Shown piece by piece: positions 14,068 through 22,488 of a DNA stretch of 39,063 nucleotides. Below the pieces are notes generated by a model. The model ran no database searches. It saw nothing but the letters and a program-made list of their open reading frames with translations, and was not told where the DNA came from. Within the stretch, counting starts at the first letter, position 1; each line of letters starts with the position of its first letter. A program made the translations under genes and the position numbers. This stretch comes from Streptomyces sp. TRM64462 (GTDB lineage: Bacteria > Actinomycetota > Actinomycetes > Streptomycetales > Streptomycetaceae): NCBI RefSeq assembly GCF_013362995.1, contig NZ_JABWDV010000235.1:1-39063 (forward strand), in the 5' to 3' direction.

Positions 14068-15330
14068 TCAGACCGTCCGGAACGCCAGGACCACGTTGTG
14101 GCCGCCGAAGCCGAACGAGTTGTTGATCGCCGCGATCGTGCCCTCGGGCAGGGCGCGGGGCTCGCCGCGCACGATGTCGGCGTCGACCTCCTCGTCCAGC
14201 TCGTCGACGTTGATGGTCGGCGGGGCCACGCGGTGGTGCAGCGCCAGGACCGTCGCGACGGTCTCGATGCCGCCGGCGCCGCCCAGCAGGTGACCGGTCA
14301 TCGACTTGGTGGCGGAGACCGCCACATGGTCCAGGTCGTCGCCCAGGACCTTGCGCAGCGCCTTCACCTCGGCGACGTCACCCTGCGGGGTCGACGTGGC
14401 GTGGGCGTTCAGGTGCACGACCTCCGACGGCTTCAGGTCCGTGGCGTCCAGCAGGTTCTGCAGGGCGGCGGCGATACCGCGGCCGGTCGGCTCGGGCTGC
14501 GCGATGTGGTGGCTGTCGGCGGACAGGCCCTGGCCCAGCGCCTCACAGTACACGCGGGCGCCGCGCGCGGCGGCGTGCTCGGCCGACTCCAGGACGATCA
14601 CACCGGCGCCCTCGCCCAGCACGAAGCCGTCACGGCCCTTGTCGTACGGGCGCGACGCCTTCTCGGGCTCGTCGTTGCTCTTGGACATCGCCATCATGTT
14701 GGCGAACGCCGCGATGGGCAGCGGGTGGATGGCCGCCTCGGTGCCGCCCGCCACGACCACGTCGGCGCGGCCGGTGCGGATCATCTCGATGGCGTAGCCG
14801 ATGGCCTCGGCGCCCGACGCACACGCCGACACGGGGGTGTGCACGCCCGCCTGGGCGTTCACCTCCAGGCCGACGTTGGCGGAGGGGCTGTTGGGCATGA
14901 GCATGGGCACGGTGTGCGGGGAGACGCGGCGGGCGCCCTTCTCCTTCAGCACGTCGTACTGGTCGAGCAGGGTCGTCACACCGCCGATGCCGGAGGCGAT
15001 GACGGAGCCCAGGCGCTCGGGGCGGATCTTCTCGTCCTCGCCGGCGGGACCGGTGAAACCGGCGTCCGCCCAGGCCTCACGGGCCGCGATGACCGCGAAC
15101 TGCGCCGAACGGTCCAGCTTGCGGGCCAGCGGCCGCGGCAGGACCTCGGACGGGTCGACCGCCACGGGGGCGGCGATCTGGACGGACAGCTCCGCGAAGC
15201 GTTCGCCCTCCAGGGGCTTGACGCCGGAACGGCCCGCCTTCAGACCTTCCCAGGTCGAGGCGGAGTCGCCACCCAGCGGTGTGGTTGCGCCGATACCGGT
15301 GACGACCACGGTGCGATTGGTCGAGCTCAC
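14068..15330 (-). CDS. fabF: Beta-ketoacyl-ACP synthase II
   Basis: The 420-residue condensing enzyme of type II fatty-acid synthesis, extending acyl-ACP with malonyl-ACP. The Cys-His-His triad is present: Cys170 in SACASGAEAIGYA, His309 in NAHATSTPQGD and His346 in SMTGHLLGGAGG, together with Lys341. The start is a GTG at 15330, giving the N-terminus SSTNRTVVVTGIG, with GGAGA about 10 nt upstream. It is the last gene of the fasR-fabD-fabH-acpP-fabF run, 67 nt after acpP. Length and gene order favour the primary-metabolism enzyme rather than a polyketide ketosynthase, and no chain-length-factor partner lies beside it. Confidence 0.97.
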   Translation of the reverse strand: MSSTNRTVVVTGIGATTPLGGDSASTWEGLKAGRSGVKPLEGERFAELSVQIAAPVAVDPSEVLPRPLARKLDRSAQFAVIAAREAWADAGFTGPAGEDEKIRPERLGSVIASGIGGVTTLLDQYDVLKEKGARRVSPHTVPMLMPNSPSANVGLEVNAQAGVHTPVSACASGAEAIGYAIEMIRTGRADVVVAGGTEAAIHPLPIAAFANMMAMSKSNDEPEKASRPYDKGRDGFVLGEGAGVIVLESAEHAAARGARVYCEALGQGLSADSHHIAQPEPTGRGIAAALQNLLDATDLKPSEVVHLNAHATSTPQGDVAEVKALRKVLGDDLDHVAVSATKSMTGHLLGGAGGIETVATVLALHHRVAPPTINVDELDEEVDADIVRGEPRALPEGTIAAINNSFGFGGHNVVLAFRTV

Positions 15331-15397
15331 AGGAATTCTTTCTCCACGTGTATGAGGTATGCGTGAAAACGGCGCCACCGCCGGGTGGCGAACCGGA

Positions 15398-15646
15398 TCA
15401 GGCCTGGTGCTTGAGGATGTAGTCGGCAGCGTCGCCGACCGTCTTGAGGCCCTTGACGTCCTCGTCCGGGATCTTCACGCCGAAGCGCTCCTCGGCGGCG
15501 ACGACGACCTCGACCATGGACAGCGAGTCGACGTCCAGGTCGTCCGTGAAGGACTTGCCGAGCTCGACGTCCTCGGTCGGGATGCCGGCGATCTCGTTGA
15601 CGATCTCGGCGAGGCCTTCGACGATCTCATCCTGCGTGGCGGCCAT
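15398..15646 (-). CDS. acpP: Acyl carrier protein
   Basis: An acidic 82-residue carrier protein that holds growing acyl chains on a 4'-phosphopantetheine arm. The attachment serine is Ser41 in DVDSLSMVEVV, the classic DSL motif. Length, acidity and four-helix pattern match the fatty-acid ACP. AAGGAG precedes the ATG by 7 nt. It lies between fabH (74 nt upstream) and fabF, so it is expected to be highly expressed as part of the operon. Confidence 0.97.
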   Translation of the reverse strand: MAATQDEIVEGLAEIVNEIAGIPTEDVELGKSFTDDLDVDSLSMVEVVVAAEERFGVKIPDEDVKGLKTVGDAADYILKHQA

Positions 15647-15720
15647 GGTGGCGCTCCTTCGGTATGTATCTCAGAGGGTGTGATGGCTTCCGCCCGGAAT
15701 CCGGAAGATCCGTACGGTGC

Positions 15721-16752
15721 CTAGGGGAGGGTAACGACCGTCGCGGCGTAGACGAGACCCGCCCCGAAGCCGATGACGAGCGCGGTGTCACCGCTCTTCG
15801 CCTGACCGGTCGCCAGAAGCCGCTCCATAGCGAGCGGGATCGAGGCGGCCGAGGTGTTGCCGGTGGTCTCCACGTCACGGGCGACCGTGACATGCTCCGG
15901 CGGCTTCAGCGTCTTCACCATCGAGTCGATGATCCGCATGTTGGCCTGGTGCGGGATGAAGACGTCCAGGTCGGCCGCGGTGATGCCGGCTGCGTCGAGC
16001 GCCTGCTGAGCGACCTTGGCCATCTCGAAGACGGCCCAGCGGAAGACCGTCTGGCCCTCCTGGGTGATGGCCGGGAACTTCAGCTCGCCGTTCTCGTCGA
16101 CGGGGAGCTGCGCGACGTCGCCGACGCGGAAGTTCGTCCACGGCACGGTCTGCTTGATGGTCTCCGACTTGTCGCCCTCGGAGCCCCATACGGTCGGGCC
16201 GATGGCCGGCTCGTCGGACGGGCCGACGACGACCGCGCCCGCGCCGTCACCGAACAGGAAGGCCGTCGCACGGTCCTCCAGGTCGGTCAGGTCGCTGAGC
16301 CGCTCGACGCCGATGACCAGCACGTACTCGGCCGAGCCCTCGACGACCATGCCCTTGGCGAGCGTGAGCCCGTAGCCGAAGCCCGCGCAGCCCGCCGAGA
16401 TGTCGAAGGCCGCCGCCTTGTCCGTACCGACCTTGTCGGCGATCTCGGTCGCGACCGCCGGTGTCTGCCGGAAGTGCGACACCGTCGCGACGACGACCGC
16501 GCCGACCTGCTGCGCCGTGATCCCGGCCTCGGCGATGGCCTTGCCGGCCGCCTCGACCGACATCGCGGTCACGGTCTCCTCGGGCGACGCCCAGTGCCGC
16601 GTGGCGATGCCGGAGCGCGAGCGGATCCACTCGTCGGACGAGTCGATCTTCTCGAGGATCACCTCGTTCGGCACGACACGGGTGGGACGGTAGCCGCCGA
16701 CACCCATGATGCGCGCGTACGGGGCGCCCTTGCTGGGCTTGATCTTCGCCAT
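15721..16752 (-). CDS. fabH: Beta-ketoacyl-ACP synthase III
   Basis: The 343-residue initiating condensing enzyme, joining a short acyl-CoA (often branched in streptomycetes) with malonyl-ACP. The Cys-His-Asn triad is complete: Cys122 in SAGCAGFGYG, His268 in IPHQANMRI and Asn299 in GNTSAASIP. AAGGAG stands 10 nt before the ATG. It is 22 nt after fabD. Primer choice, and hence iso/anteiso fatty-acid content, would be set here. Confidence 0.97.
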   Translation of the reverse strand: MAKIKPSKGAPYARIMGVGGYRPTRVVPNEVILEKIDSSDEWIRSRSGIATRHWASPEETVTAMSVEAAGKAIAEAGITAQQVGAVVVATVSHFRQTPAVATEIADKVGTDKAAAFDISAGCAGFGYGLTLAKGMVVEGSAEYVLVIGVERLSDLTDLEDRATAFLFGDGAGAVVVGPSDEPAIGPTVWGSEGDKSETIKQTVPWTNFRVGDVAQLPVDENGELKFPAITQEGQTVFRWAVFEMAKVAQQALDAAGITAADLDVFIPHQANMRIIDSMVKTLKPPEHVTVARDVETTGNTSAASIPLAMERLLATGQAKSGDTALVIGFGAGLVYAATVVTLP

Positions 16753-16774
16753 GCTCTACGGCTCCTTGCTCCGG

Positions 16775-17713
16775 TCAGGCTGCGGCGTCGGCACCGGCGT
16801 GCTCGGCGATGAGCTCACGGGCCGCGTCGAGGTCGTCGGGGGTCTTCAGCGCGAGCGTCTTGACCCCGGGAAGGGCACGCTTGGCGATACCGGTGAGCGT
16901 GCCGCCCGGGCACACCTCGACCAGCGCGGTCACGCCGAGCCGCTGGAACGTTTCCATGCACAGGTCCCAGCGGACCGGATTGGCGACCTGGCCCACGAGA
17001 CGGGTGACGACGTCGGCACCCTTGGCGACGGTCTCGCCGTCCTTGTTGGAGACGTAGGGCACCTTCGGGTCGGAGAGGGAGAGGGCCTGCGCGGCCTCCT
17101 CCAGCTTCGCCACGGCGGGTGCCATGTGGTGCGTGTGGAACGCGCCGGCCACCTTCAGGGCCACCACGCGGCGGACTCCCTCGGGCTTGTCCGCGTCGAG
17201 CGCGGCCAGCTGCTCCATGGTGCCGGCGGCGACGATCTGGCCGGCGCCGTTGACGTTGGCCGGGGTCAGCCCCAGCTTCTCCAGGTGCGCGACGGAGACG
17301 TCGGGGTCGCCGCCGAGCAGCGCCGACATGCCGGTCTCCGTGACGGCGGCGGCCTCGGCCATCGCCAGGCCACGGGTCCGTACGAAACGGAGCGCGGCCG
17401 TGTCGTCGAGGACGCCCGCGAACGCGGCCGCCGTGATCTCGCCGACGCTGTGACCGGCGACGGCGTCCGGAGCGACGCTGTCACCGAGTGCCGAGGCGGA
17501 CAGCAGACCGGCCGCGACCAGCAGGGGCTGGGCGACCGCCGTGTCGCGGATCTCCTCCGCGTCGGCCTTCGTGCCGTAGTGGACAAGGTCCAGCCCGATG
17601 GCGTCCGACCACGCGCCGACACGGTCGGCGGCGCCGGGAAGATCGAGCCAGGGAGTCAGGAAGCCGGGCGTCTGAGCGCCTTGGCCGGGAGCGACGAGTA
17701 CGAGCACCCTCAC
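16775..17713 (-). CDS. fabD: Malonyl-CoA:ACP transacylase
   Basis: A 312-residue acyltransferase that loads malonate onto ACP for fatty-acid and often type II polyketide synthesis. APGQGAQTPG opens the protein. The nucleophile is Ser89 in GHSVGE; the catalytic His193 is in GAFHTHHM. GTG at 17713 is chosen because purine-rich AAGAGAGA lies just upstream; a GTG at 17707 would remove two residues. It is first of the four synthase genes after fasR, with an 83-bp gap that must contain its promoter. The gap holds TTGTGG and CCACAA arms that could belong to a FasR site. Confidence 0.96.
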   Translation of the reverse strand: MRVLVLVAPGQGAQTPGFLTPWLDLPGAADRVGAWSDAIGLDLVHYGTKADAEEIRDTAVAQPLLVAAGLLSASALGDSVAPDAVAGHSVGEITAAAFAGVLDDTAALRFVRTRGLAMAEAAAVTETGMSALLGGDPDVSVAHLEKLGLTPANVNGAGQIVAAGTMEQLAALDADKPEGVRRVVALKVAGAFHTHHMAPAVAKLEEAAQALSLSDPKVPYVSNKDGETVAKGADVVTRLVGQVANPVRWDLCMETFQRLGVTALVEVCPGGTLTGIAKRALPGVKTLALKTPDDLDAARELIAEHAGADAAA

Positions 17714-17796
17714 ACTCTCTCTTGTGGACGGTCCTGAGCGCCCGTGGGGACTGGGACGAAGAACCGTCGGACGAATTGTTGATCCCCCACAAAACT

Positions 17797-18981
17797 CTAG
17801 GGCTGGGCGTCGATGTCGGCCAGACGCCCCAGAATCAGCGCGATCCGCAGCGTGAACGCCGACCGTACATCGGAGGGTGACCATCCGGTGACATCTGTCA
17901 CACGTCGCAGCCGGTAGCGCACGGTGTTGGGGTGGACGAACAGCATCCGCGCCGCCCCTTCCAGGCTGCTGGCCTGCTCCAGATAGACACTCAGTGTCTC
18001 CAGCAGGGCCGAGCCGGCCTCCTTCAGTGGTCTGTAGATCTCCTCCACCAGCTGCTCCCGCGCGGCGGGGTCGGACGCGATGGCGCGCTCCGGCAGGAGA
18101 TCATCCGCGAGGACGGGGCGCGGCGCGTCCTGCCACGCCGTGCACGCCTTCAGCCCGGCCGCCGCCGCCTGCGCGGACCGGGTCGCCGCCAGCAGGTCCG
18201 GTACGACGGGCCCCGCCACCACCGGCCCCGCCGCGTACGGTCCGATCAGCGCCTTCGCGACGGCGAGCGGGTTGTCGCTGCCGCCCGCGATGACGACCAG
18301 GCGGGCGCCCAGCACCCCGGTCAGCACCTGGAGCTTGGCGTGCCGGGCGGCGCGGCGGATCGCCTCGACGGTCAGCTCGCTGTCGCCGTCCGGGGCGGTG
18401 CCGAGGATCACGCACACGTGCTCCGGCGAGTTCCAGCCGAGCGCCGCGGCCCTGCTGACCGCGCCCTCGTCGGCCTCGCCCGACAGGACCGCGTTCACGA
18501 CGAGGCTCTCCAGGCGGGCGTCCCACGCGCCGCGCGCCTCGGCGGCCTGCGCGTACACCTGCGCCGTCGCGAACGCGATCTCCCTGGCGTACACCAGCAG
18601 CGCCTCGCGCAGCACCGACTCGTCGCCGGGCGCCGCGACCTCCTCGATCGCCGACTCCATGACCTCGATGGTGGTGCGCACCATCTCGACGGTCTGGCGC
18701 AGCGTGATCGCCCGCGTCAGTTCGCGCGGAGCCGTCCCGAACACATCCGTGGAGATGGCCTGCGGGGTCTCCGGGTGCCGGAACCACTCGGTGAACGCGG
18801 CGATACCGGCCTGGGCGACCAGCCCGATCCAGGACCGGTTCTCCGGGGGCATCGCCCGGTACCACGGCAGCGTCTCGTCCATGCGGGCGATGGCGTTCGC
18901 GGCCAGCCGGCCGGAGGACTGCTCCAGGCGCTTCAGGGTCGCTGCGTGCGGGTGGGCGTCGTTTGCTGCGGGTTCAGGCAC
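17797..18981 (-). CDS. fasR: PucR-type transcriptional regulator of the fatty-acid synthase operon (FasR-like)
   Basis: A 394-residue regulator. The N-terminal two thirds is a sensor-like alpha/beta region containing TLPWYRAMPPENRSWIGLVA. The C-terminus (about 335-394) is the PucR helix-turn-helix: SLEGAARMLFVHPNTVRYRL followed by FTLRIALILGRL. In Streptomyces coelicolor the gene in this place encodes FasR, an activator of fabDHPF; the assignment rests on identical position and domain type. GTG at 18981 gives the N-terminus PEPAANDAHPHAATLKRLE; the ribosome site is poor. It is divergent from the pirin gene over 57 bp and upstream of fabD on the same strand. Confidence 0.9.
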   Translation of the reverse strand: MPEPAANDAHPHAATLKRLEQSSGRLAANAIARMDETLPWYRAMPPENRSWIGLVAQAGIAAFTEWFRHPETPQAISTDVFGTAPRELTRAITLRQTVEMVRTTIEVMESAIEEVAAPGDESVLREALLVYAREIAFATAQVYAQAAEARGAWDARLESLVVNAVLSGEADEGAVSRAAALGWNSPEHVCVILGTAPDGDSELTVEAIRRAARHAKLQVLTGVLGARLVVIAGGSDNPLAVAKALIGPYAAGPVVAGPVVPDLLAATRSAQAAAAGLKACTAWQDAPRPVLADDLLPERAIASDPAAREQLVEEIYRPLKEAGSALLETLSVYLEQASSLEGAARMLFVHPNTVRYRLRRVTDVTGWSPSDVRSAFTLRIALILGRLADIDAQP

Positions 18982-19038
18982 GGGACAAGACTGCCTTATC
19001 GGGACGGGGGAGTGCCCAGCCGGTCTACCGTTGGGCCT

Positions 19039-19713
19039 GTGATCTCCACGCAGATGTCCATACAGAGGGCCGCGGAACGCTACCCGGGTGGCGACCCGGA
19101 GTCCGGGATCGAGACCCGGCACGCCTTCTCCTTCGGCCGCCACTACGACCCGGACAACGTCCGCTTCGGCGCGATCGTCGCCTGCAACGAGGAGCGGCTC
19201 GCGCCCGGCGCCGGGTTCGCCGAGCATCCGCACAGCCACACCGAGATCGTCACCTGGGTCGTGGAGGGCGAGCTGACGCACCGCGACTCGGCCGGGCACA
19301 GCACGGTCGTCCGGCCCGGCGACGTCCAGCACCTCAGCGCGGCGGGCGGGGTACGGCACGTGGAGCGCAACGACGGTACGGTGCCGCTCACCTTCGTGCA
19401 GATGTGGCTGGCCCCGCGGGAGCCGGGCGGCGACCCGTCGTACACGCTCGTGCCGGGGCTCGCCGACGCCACGCCGTACGCGCTGCCCGCGGCGGGCGCC
19501 CTGCTCCATGTGCGGCGACCCGCCGCGGGCGAGCGCACCGCCGTACCGGACGCCGACTTCCTGTACGTCCATGTGGCGCGCGGCCGGATCGTGCTGGCCG
19601 GGCACGAACTGGGCCCGGGCGACGCGGCCCGCGTCACCGGCGCCCGGGACCTGGACCTGACCGCGGCGGAGGCGGCCGAGGTCCTGGTGTGGGAGATGAC
19701 GGCGGAGGCCTGA
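19039..19713 (+). CDS. Pirin-family protein
   Basis: A 224-residue bicupin-type protein of the pirin family, some of which are quercetin dioxygenases and others redox or metal sensors. The N-terminal cupin has the metal-binding pattern HPHSHTEIVTWVVEGELTHRDS and the family stretch GDVQHLSAAGGVRHVE. The second cupin is poorer in His, as usual. The start is uncertain: GTG 19039 or ATG 19054. Neither has a ribosome site, and TCTACC 9 nt before the GTG may be a -10 box. It is divergent from fasR. No pathway link is evident. Confidence 0.88.
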   Translation: MISTQMSIQRAAERYPGGDPESGIETRHAFSFGRHYDPDNVRFGAIVACNEERLAPGAGFAEHPHSHTEIVTWVVEGELTHRDSAGHSTVVRPGDVQHLSAAGGVRHVERNDGTVPLTFVQMWLAPREPGGDPSYTLVPGLADATPYALPAAGALLHVRRPAAGERTAVPDADFLYVHVARGRIVLAGHELGPGDAARVTGARDLDLTAAEAAEVLVWEMTAEA

Positions 19714-19762
19714 CCGCGGCGGGGCCGGATCGTGCTCCGGTGCCGCGCGTGGCTGCGTCCAG

Positions 19763-19811
19763 CCGCGGGCGGTCGCGCTGGTCGCGGGCGGTTGGCCTAG
19801 CCGCGGGCGGT
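19763..19811. repeat. Three 19-bp-period copies echoing the 3' end of the serine hydrolase gene
   Basis: The core (C/T)CGCGGGCGGT begins at 19763, 19782 and 19801. The last copy encodes the final Thr-Ala-Arg-Gly codons (minus strand), followed by the TAG. The others lie beyond the stop. Exact 19-bp spacing shows tandem duplication with later drift. Confidence 0.8.
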
Positions 19812-20624
19812 GGCGCGCAGTTCGGCGAGGACCGCGTCCGTGAACGGCGGCCACGCCTCGATCGCCCACGGCCCGAACGCCCGGTCCGTCAGCGCCACGC
19901 ACGCCGCGCCCGCGTCCGGGTCGATCCACAGGAACGTCCCGGACTGGCCGAAGTGCCCGAACGTACGGGGCGACGACGAACCGCCCGTCCAGTGCGGCGA
20001 CTTGCCGTCCCGGATCTCGAAGCCGAGGCCCCAGTCGTTGGGCTTCTGGTGGCCGTAGCCGGGGAGGATGCCGGTCAGGCCCGGATGTACGACCGTCATG
20101 GCCTCCAGGACCGTACGGGCGTCCAGCAGCCGGGGCGCCTGCACCTCCGCCGCGAACCGCACCAGGTCGTCGACCGTCGACACCCCGTCCTTCGCGGGCG
20201 ACCCGTCCAGCGTCGTCGCGTCCATCGCCAGCGGCTCCAGCACCGCCTGCCGCAGATACTCCGCGAACGGGATGTCCGTCGCCTTCGCCACATGGTCCGC
20301 GAGGACTTCGAAGCCGGTGTTGGAGTAGATGCGCCGTGTGCCGGGAGCCGCCATCACGCGGTGCTCGTCGAACGCCAGGCCCGAGGTGTGCGCCAGCAGA
20401 TGCCGCACCGTGGCCCCCTCCGGACCGGCCGGCTCGTCCAGCTCGACAGCCCCCTCCTCGTACGCGACGAGGACGGCGTACGCCGCCAGCGGCTTGGTCA
20501 CCGAGGCGAGCGGGAACCGCCGCGCCGTGGGTCCGTGGGACCCCGCGAGCGTGCCGTCCGCACGCACGACGGCCGTCGCCGCGGTCGGCACGGGCCAGTT
20601 CTCGATCATCGCCAGGCTCTGCAT
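19797..20624 (-). CDS. Class C beta-lactamase-type serine hydrolase
   Basis: A 275-residue serine hydrolase of the beta-lactamase/D-alanyl-D-alanine peptidase fold, shorter than AmpC. The three family boxes are visible: SVTK at 41-44 (nucleophile Ser41), YSN at 100-102 and HFG at 224-226 in place of KTG. There is no signal peptide, so it is probably a cytosolic esterase or amidase rather than an antibiotic-resistance enzyme. The ATG at 20624 is preferred because an upstream in-frame start at 20669 would run through the MerR operator; no ribosome site is obvious. It is divergent from the merR gene and may be influenced by that regulator. Confidence 0.88.
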   Translation of the reverse strand: MQSLAMIENWPVPTAATAVVRADGTLAGSHGPTARRFPLASVTKPLAAYAVLVAYEEGAVELDEPAGPEGATVRHLLAHTSGLAFDEHRVMAAPGTRRIYSNTGFEVLADHVAKATDIPFAEYLRQAVLEPLAMDATTLDGSPAKDGVSTVDDLVRFAAEVQAPRLLDARTVLEAMTVVHPGLTGILPGYGHQKPNDWGLGFEIRDGKSPHWTGGSSSPRTFGHFGQSGTFLWIDPDAGAACVALTDRAFGPWAIEAWPPFTDAVLAELRATARG

Positions 20625-20654
20625 GCGGACGAGGGTACTTCGTCGTTCCGGCGC

Positions 20655-20692
20655 TTGCTTCGAGTGCACTCGAAGGTCCTAGCGTGGGGGCA
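20655..20692 (+). promoter_or_regulatory. MerR-type promoter with 18-bp perfect palindrome and 19-bp spacer
   Basis: TTGCTT (-35, 20655-20660) and TAGCGT (-10, 20680-20685) are separated by exactly 19 bp, the over-long spacer typical of promoters that MerR proteins untwist. CTTCGAGTGCACTCGAAG (20658-20675) is a perfect palindrome lying in the spacer. The -10 ends 6 nt before the ATG, so the mRNA is expected to be leaderless. Binding by the adjacent MerR protein is inferred. Confidence 0.85.
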
Positions 20693-21177
20693 TGACGGTG
20701 ATCGAGAGCACCAGGGACGGAACCCGGGAACGGGCCCGGGGACGCACCCGGGGCGCCGACATCTGCGCGGCACCGCCTCCGCACCCGCGCCCCGACGGTG
20801 AGGACCGCTACACCATCAGCGAGGTCGCGGCCTGGACCGGCCTCACCGCGCACACCCTCCGCTGGTACGAGCGCATCGGGCTGATGCCGCACGTCGACCG
20901 GTCCGCCACCGGCCAGCGCCGGTTCACCAACCGGGACCTGGACTGGCTGGAGCTGGTCGGCAAGCTCCGGCTGACGGGCATGTCCGTCGCGGCGATGGTG
21001 CGCTATGCCGAGCTCGTCCGCGAGGGCGAGCACACCTTCGACGCGCGCCGCGAACTGCTGGAGGCCACCCGCCGGGACGTCCGGTCCCGTATCGCGGAGC
21101 TCCAGGAGACGCTCGCCGTCCTCGACAGGAAGATCGACATTTACTCGGGCGCTCGCACGCCCCACGAAAGGCCATGA
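20692..21177 (+). CDS. MerR-family transcriptional regulator
   Basis: A 161-residue dimeric regulator. The MerR winged helix starts at residue 40 (YTISEVAAWTGLTAHTLRWY, then ERIGLMPHVDRSATGQRRF). A long helix follows, ending in LQETLAVLDRKIDIY. There is no Cys-rich metal site near the C-terminus, so a metal ligand is unlikely; the regulators that accompany aldo-keto reductases respond to aldehydes or electrophiles in known cases. The N-terminus has an unusual 39-residue Arg- and Pro-rich extension. The ATG immediately follows the -10 box. The reductase starts 4 nt after its stop, so both are one operon. Confidence 0.92.
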   Translation: MTVIESTRDGTRERARGRTRGADICAAPPPHPRPDGEDRYTISEVAAWTGLTAHTLRWYERIGLMPHVDRSATGQRRFTNRDLDWLELVGKLRLTGMSVAAMVRYAELVREGEHTFDARRELLEATRRDVRSRIAELQETLAVLDRKIDIYSGARTPHERP

Positions 21178-21181
21178 ACGC

Positions 21182-22288
21182 ATGACCACCTCCTCCACCT
21201 CCTCCACTTCCTCCACTTCCTCCACCACGACCACCACCACCGGGGCCGCGACGACCACGGCCCCTCCTGCGGACCGGATCGCCCAGGTGCGCCTCGGCAC
21301 CGACGGCCCGCTGGTCGGTGTCCAGGGCTTAGGCGCCATGGGCATGAGCGAGTTCTACGGCGACACCGACCAGGCCGCCGCCCGGGACACCCTCGACGCC
21401 GCACTCGAACAGGGCGTCACCCTCCTCGACACCGCCGATATGTACGGCCGTGGCGCCAACGAGGAGTTCCTCGCACCGTTCGTCGCCGCCCATCGCGACG
21501 ACATCACCATCGCCACCAAGTTCTCCATCACCCGGACCGACGACCCCGCGTCCGGGCCCGGCTGGGCGGTCCGCAATGATCCCGCCTACATCCGCACCGC
21601 CGTCGAGGGCAGCCTGCGCCGCCTCGGCGTCGACGTCATCGACCTCTACTACATGCACCGCCGCGATCCCTCCGTGCCGCTCGCCGAGTCCGTCGGCGCC
21701 ATGGCCGAACTGGTCCACGAGGGCAAGGTCCGGCACCTGGGACTGAGCGAGGTCACCGGAGCCGAACTCCGCGAGGCCCACGCCGTCCACCCCATCGCCG
21801 CCCTCCAGTCGGAGTGGTCGCTGTTCTCCCGCGACGTGGAGCACAGCGCCGTCCCCACGGCGGCCGAGCTGGGCGTCGCCCTCGTGCCCTACTCACCACT
21901 GGGGCGCGGCTTCCTCACCGGGGCGTTCGCCGACGCCACCAAGGACCTGTCCAGCACTGACATCCGGCGCACCCACCCGCGCTTCTCGGGTGAGAACGCC
22001 CAGCGCAACGCCTCCCTCCTGGAGCCTCTCCACACCATCGCCGCCGCCCACGGCGCCACCCCCGCGCAGGTGGCCCTCGCCTGGGTCCACCAGCAGGCGG
22101 CCGTCCACCGGCTGACCGTCGTCCCCATCCCCGGCACCCGCCGGCGCGGCCGCCTCCTGGAGAACACCGCGGCGACCCGTATCACCCTCACCGCATCGGA
22201 ACTCTCCCTCCTCGAACCCCTCGCCGCGCAGGTGTCCGGCGCCCGCTACCCGGACACGACCCTCATCCCCACCACCCGCGAGCAGTAG
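21182..22288 (+). CDS. Aldo/keto reductase
   Basis: A 368-residue NADPH-dependent (beta/alpha)8 reductase of aldehydes and ketones. The catalytic tetrad is complete: Asp83 and Tyr88 in LLDTADMYGRG, Lys113 in ATKFS and His159 in YYMHRRD. The cofactor loop PIPGTRRRGRLLENTAA is near the C-terminus. The first 28 residues are a Thr/Ser run encoded by repeated TCCTCCACT, absent from normal family members. A GTG at 21287 (residue 36) would remove this run but lacks a ribosome site, while AAAGG precedes the ATG at 21182. Cotranscription with merR suggests control by a reactive carbonyl or similar signal. A hairpin follows the gene. Confidence 0.93.
   Translation: MTTSSTSSTSSTSSTTTTTTGAATTTAPPADRIAQVRLGTDGPLVGVQGLGAMGMSEFYGDTDQAAARDTLDAALEQGVTLLDTADMYGRGANEEFLAPFVAAHRDDITIATKFSITRTDDPASGPGWAVRNDPAYIRTAVEGSLRRLGVDVIDLYYMHRRDPSVPLAESVGAMAELVHEGKVRHLGLSEVTGAELREAHAVHPIAALQSEWSLFSRDVEHSAVPTAAELGVALVPYSPLGRGFLTGAFADATKDLSSTDIRRTHPRFSGENAQRNASLLEPLHTIAAAHGATPAQVALAWVHQQAAVHRLTVVPIPGTRRRGRLLENTAATRITLTASELSLLEPLAAQVSGARYPDTTLIPTTREQ
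21188..21242 (+). repeat. TCC/ACC microsatellite-like tract at the 5' end of the reductase gene
   Basis: Repeats of TCCTCCACT/TCCTCCACC, then ACC triplets, encode T-S-S and T runs. Nine-base units preserve frame, so length can vary. Confidence 0.8.
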
Positions 22289-22307
22289 CCCGCCCCCTCG
22301 GGCGACC

Positions 22308-22339
22308 CGCCCGGCCCGGCACATCGCCCGGGCCGGGCG
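22308..22339 (+). terminator. Terminator hairpin after the aldo/keto reductase
   Basis: CGCCCGGCCCGG (22308-22319) pairs perfectly with 22328-22339 around an 8-nt loop, 19 nt past the stop. No U tract. The remaining gap up to 22488 shows nothing else recognisable. Confidence 0.75.
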
Positions 22340-22488
22340 CGCGGCGACTACGGTCCTCGTCGGCGCTGCGACGAGAAGAAGGTACGCAGACGACACCTCA
22401 GCGAGCGTCACACCACGGTGCCAACTGCCGGGTGATACCGGGGTAGGGGGTGTGCTCACCGGCCCGCGCTCCGGCCAGCCGGCGCTCG

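Noticed and set aside
14068..17713. Type II polyketide synthase cluster
   Set aside because: There is no chain-length factor, aromatase or cyclase; FabD/FabH/ACP/FabF order and the FasR neighbour mark primary fatty-acid synthesis.
19797..20624. Antibiotic-resistance beta-lactamase
   Set aside because: No signal peptide and HFG instead of KTG; an esterase-type role is more likely.
18982..21345. Very long N-terminal extension of the FasR frame
   Set aside because: It crosses three recognisable genes (pirin, serine hydrolase, MerR); GTG 18981 gives the family-typical N-terminus.
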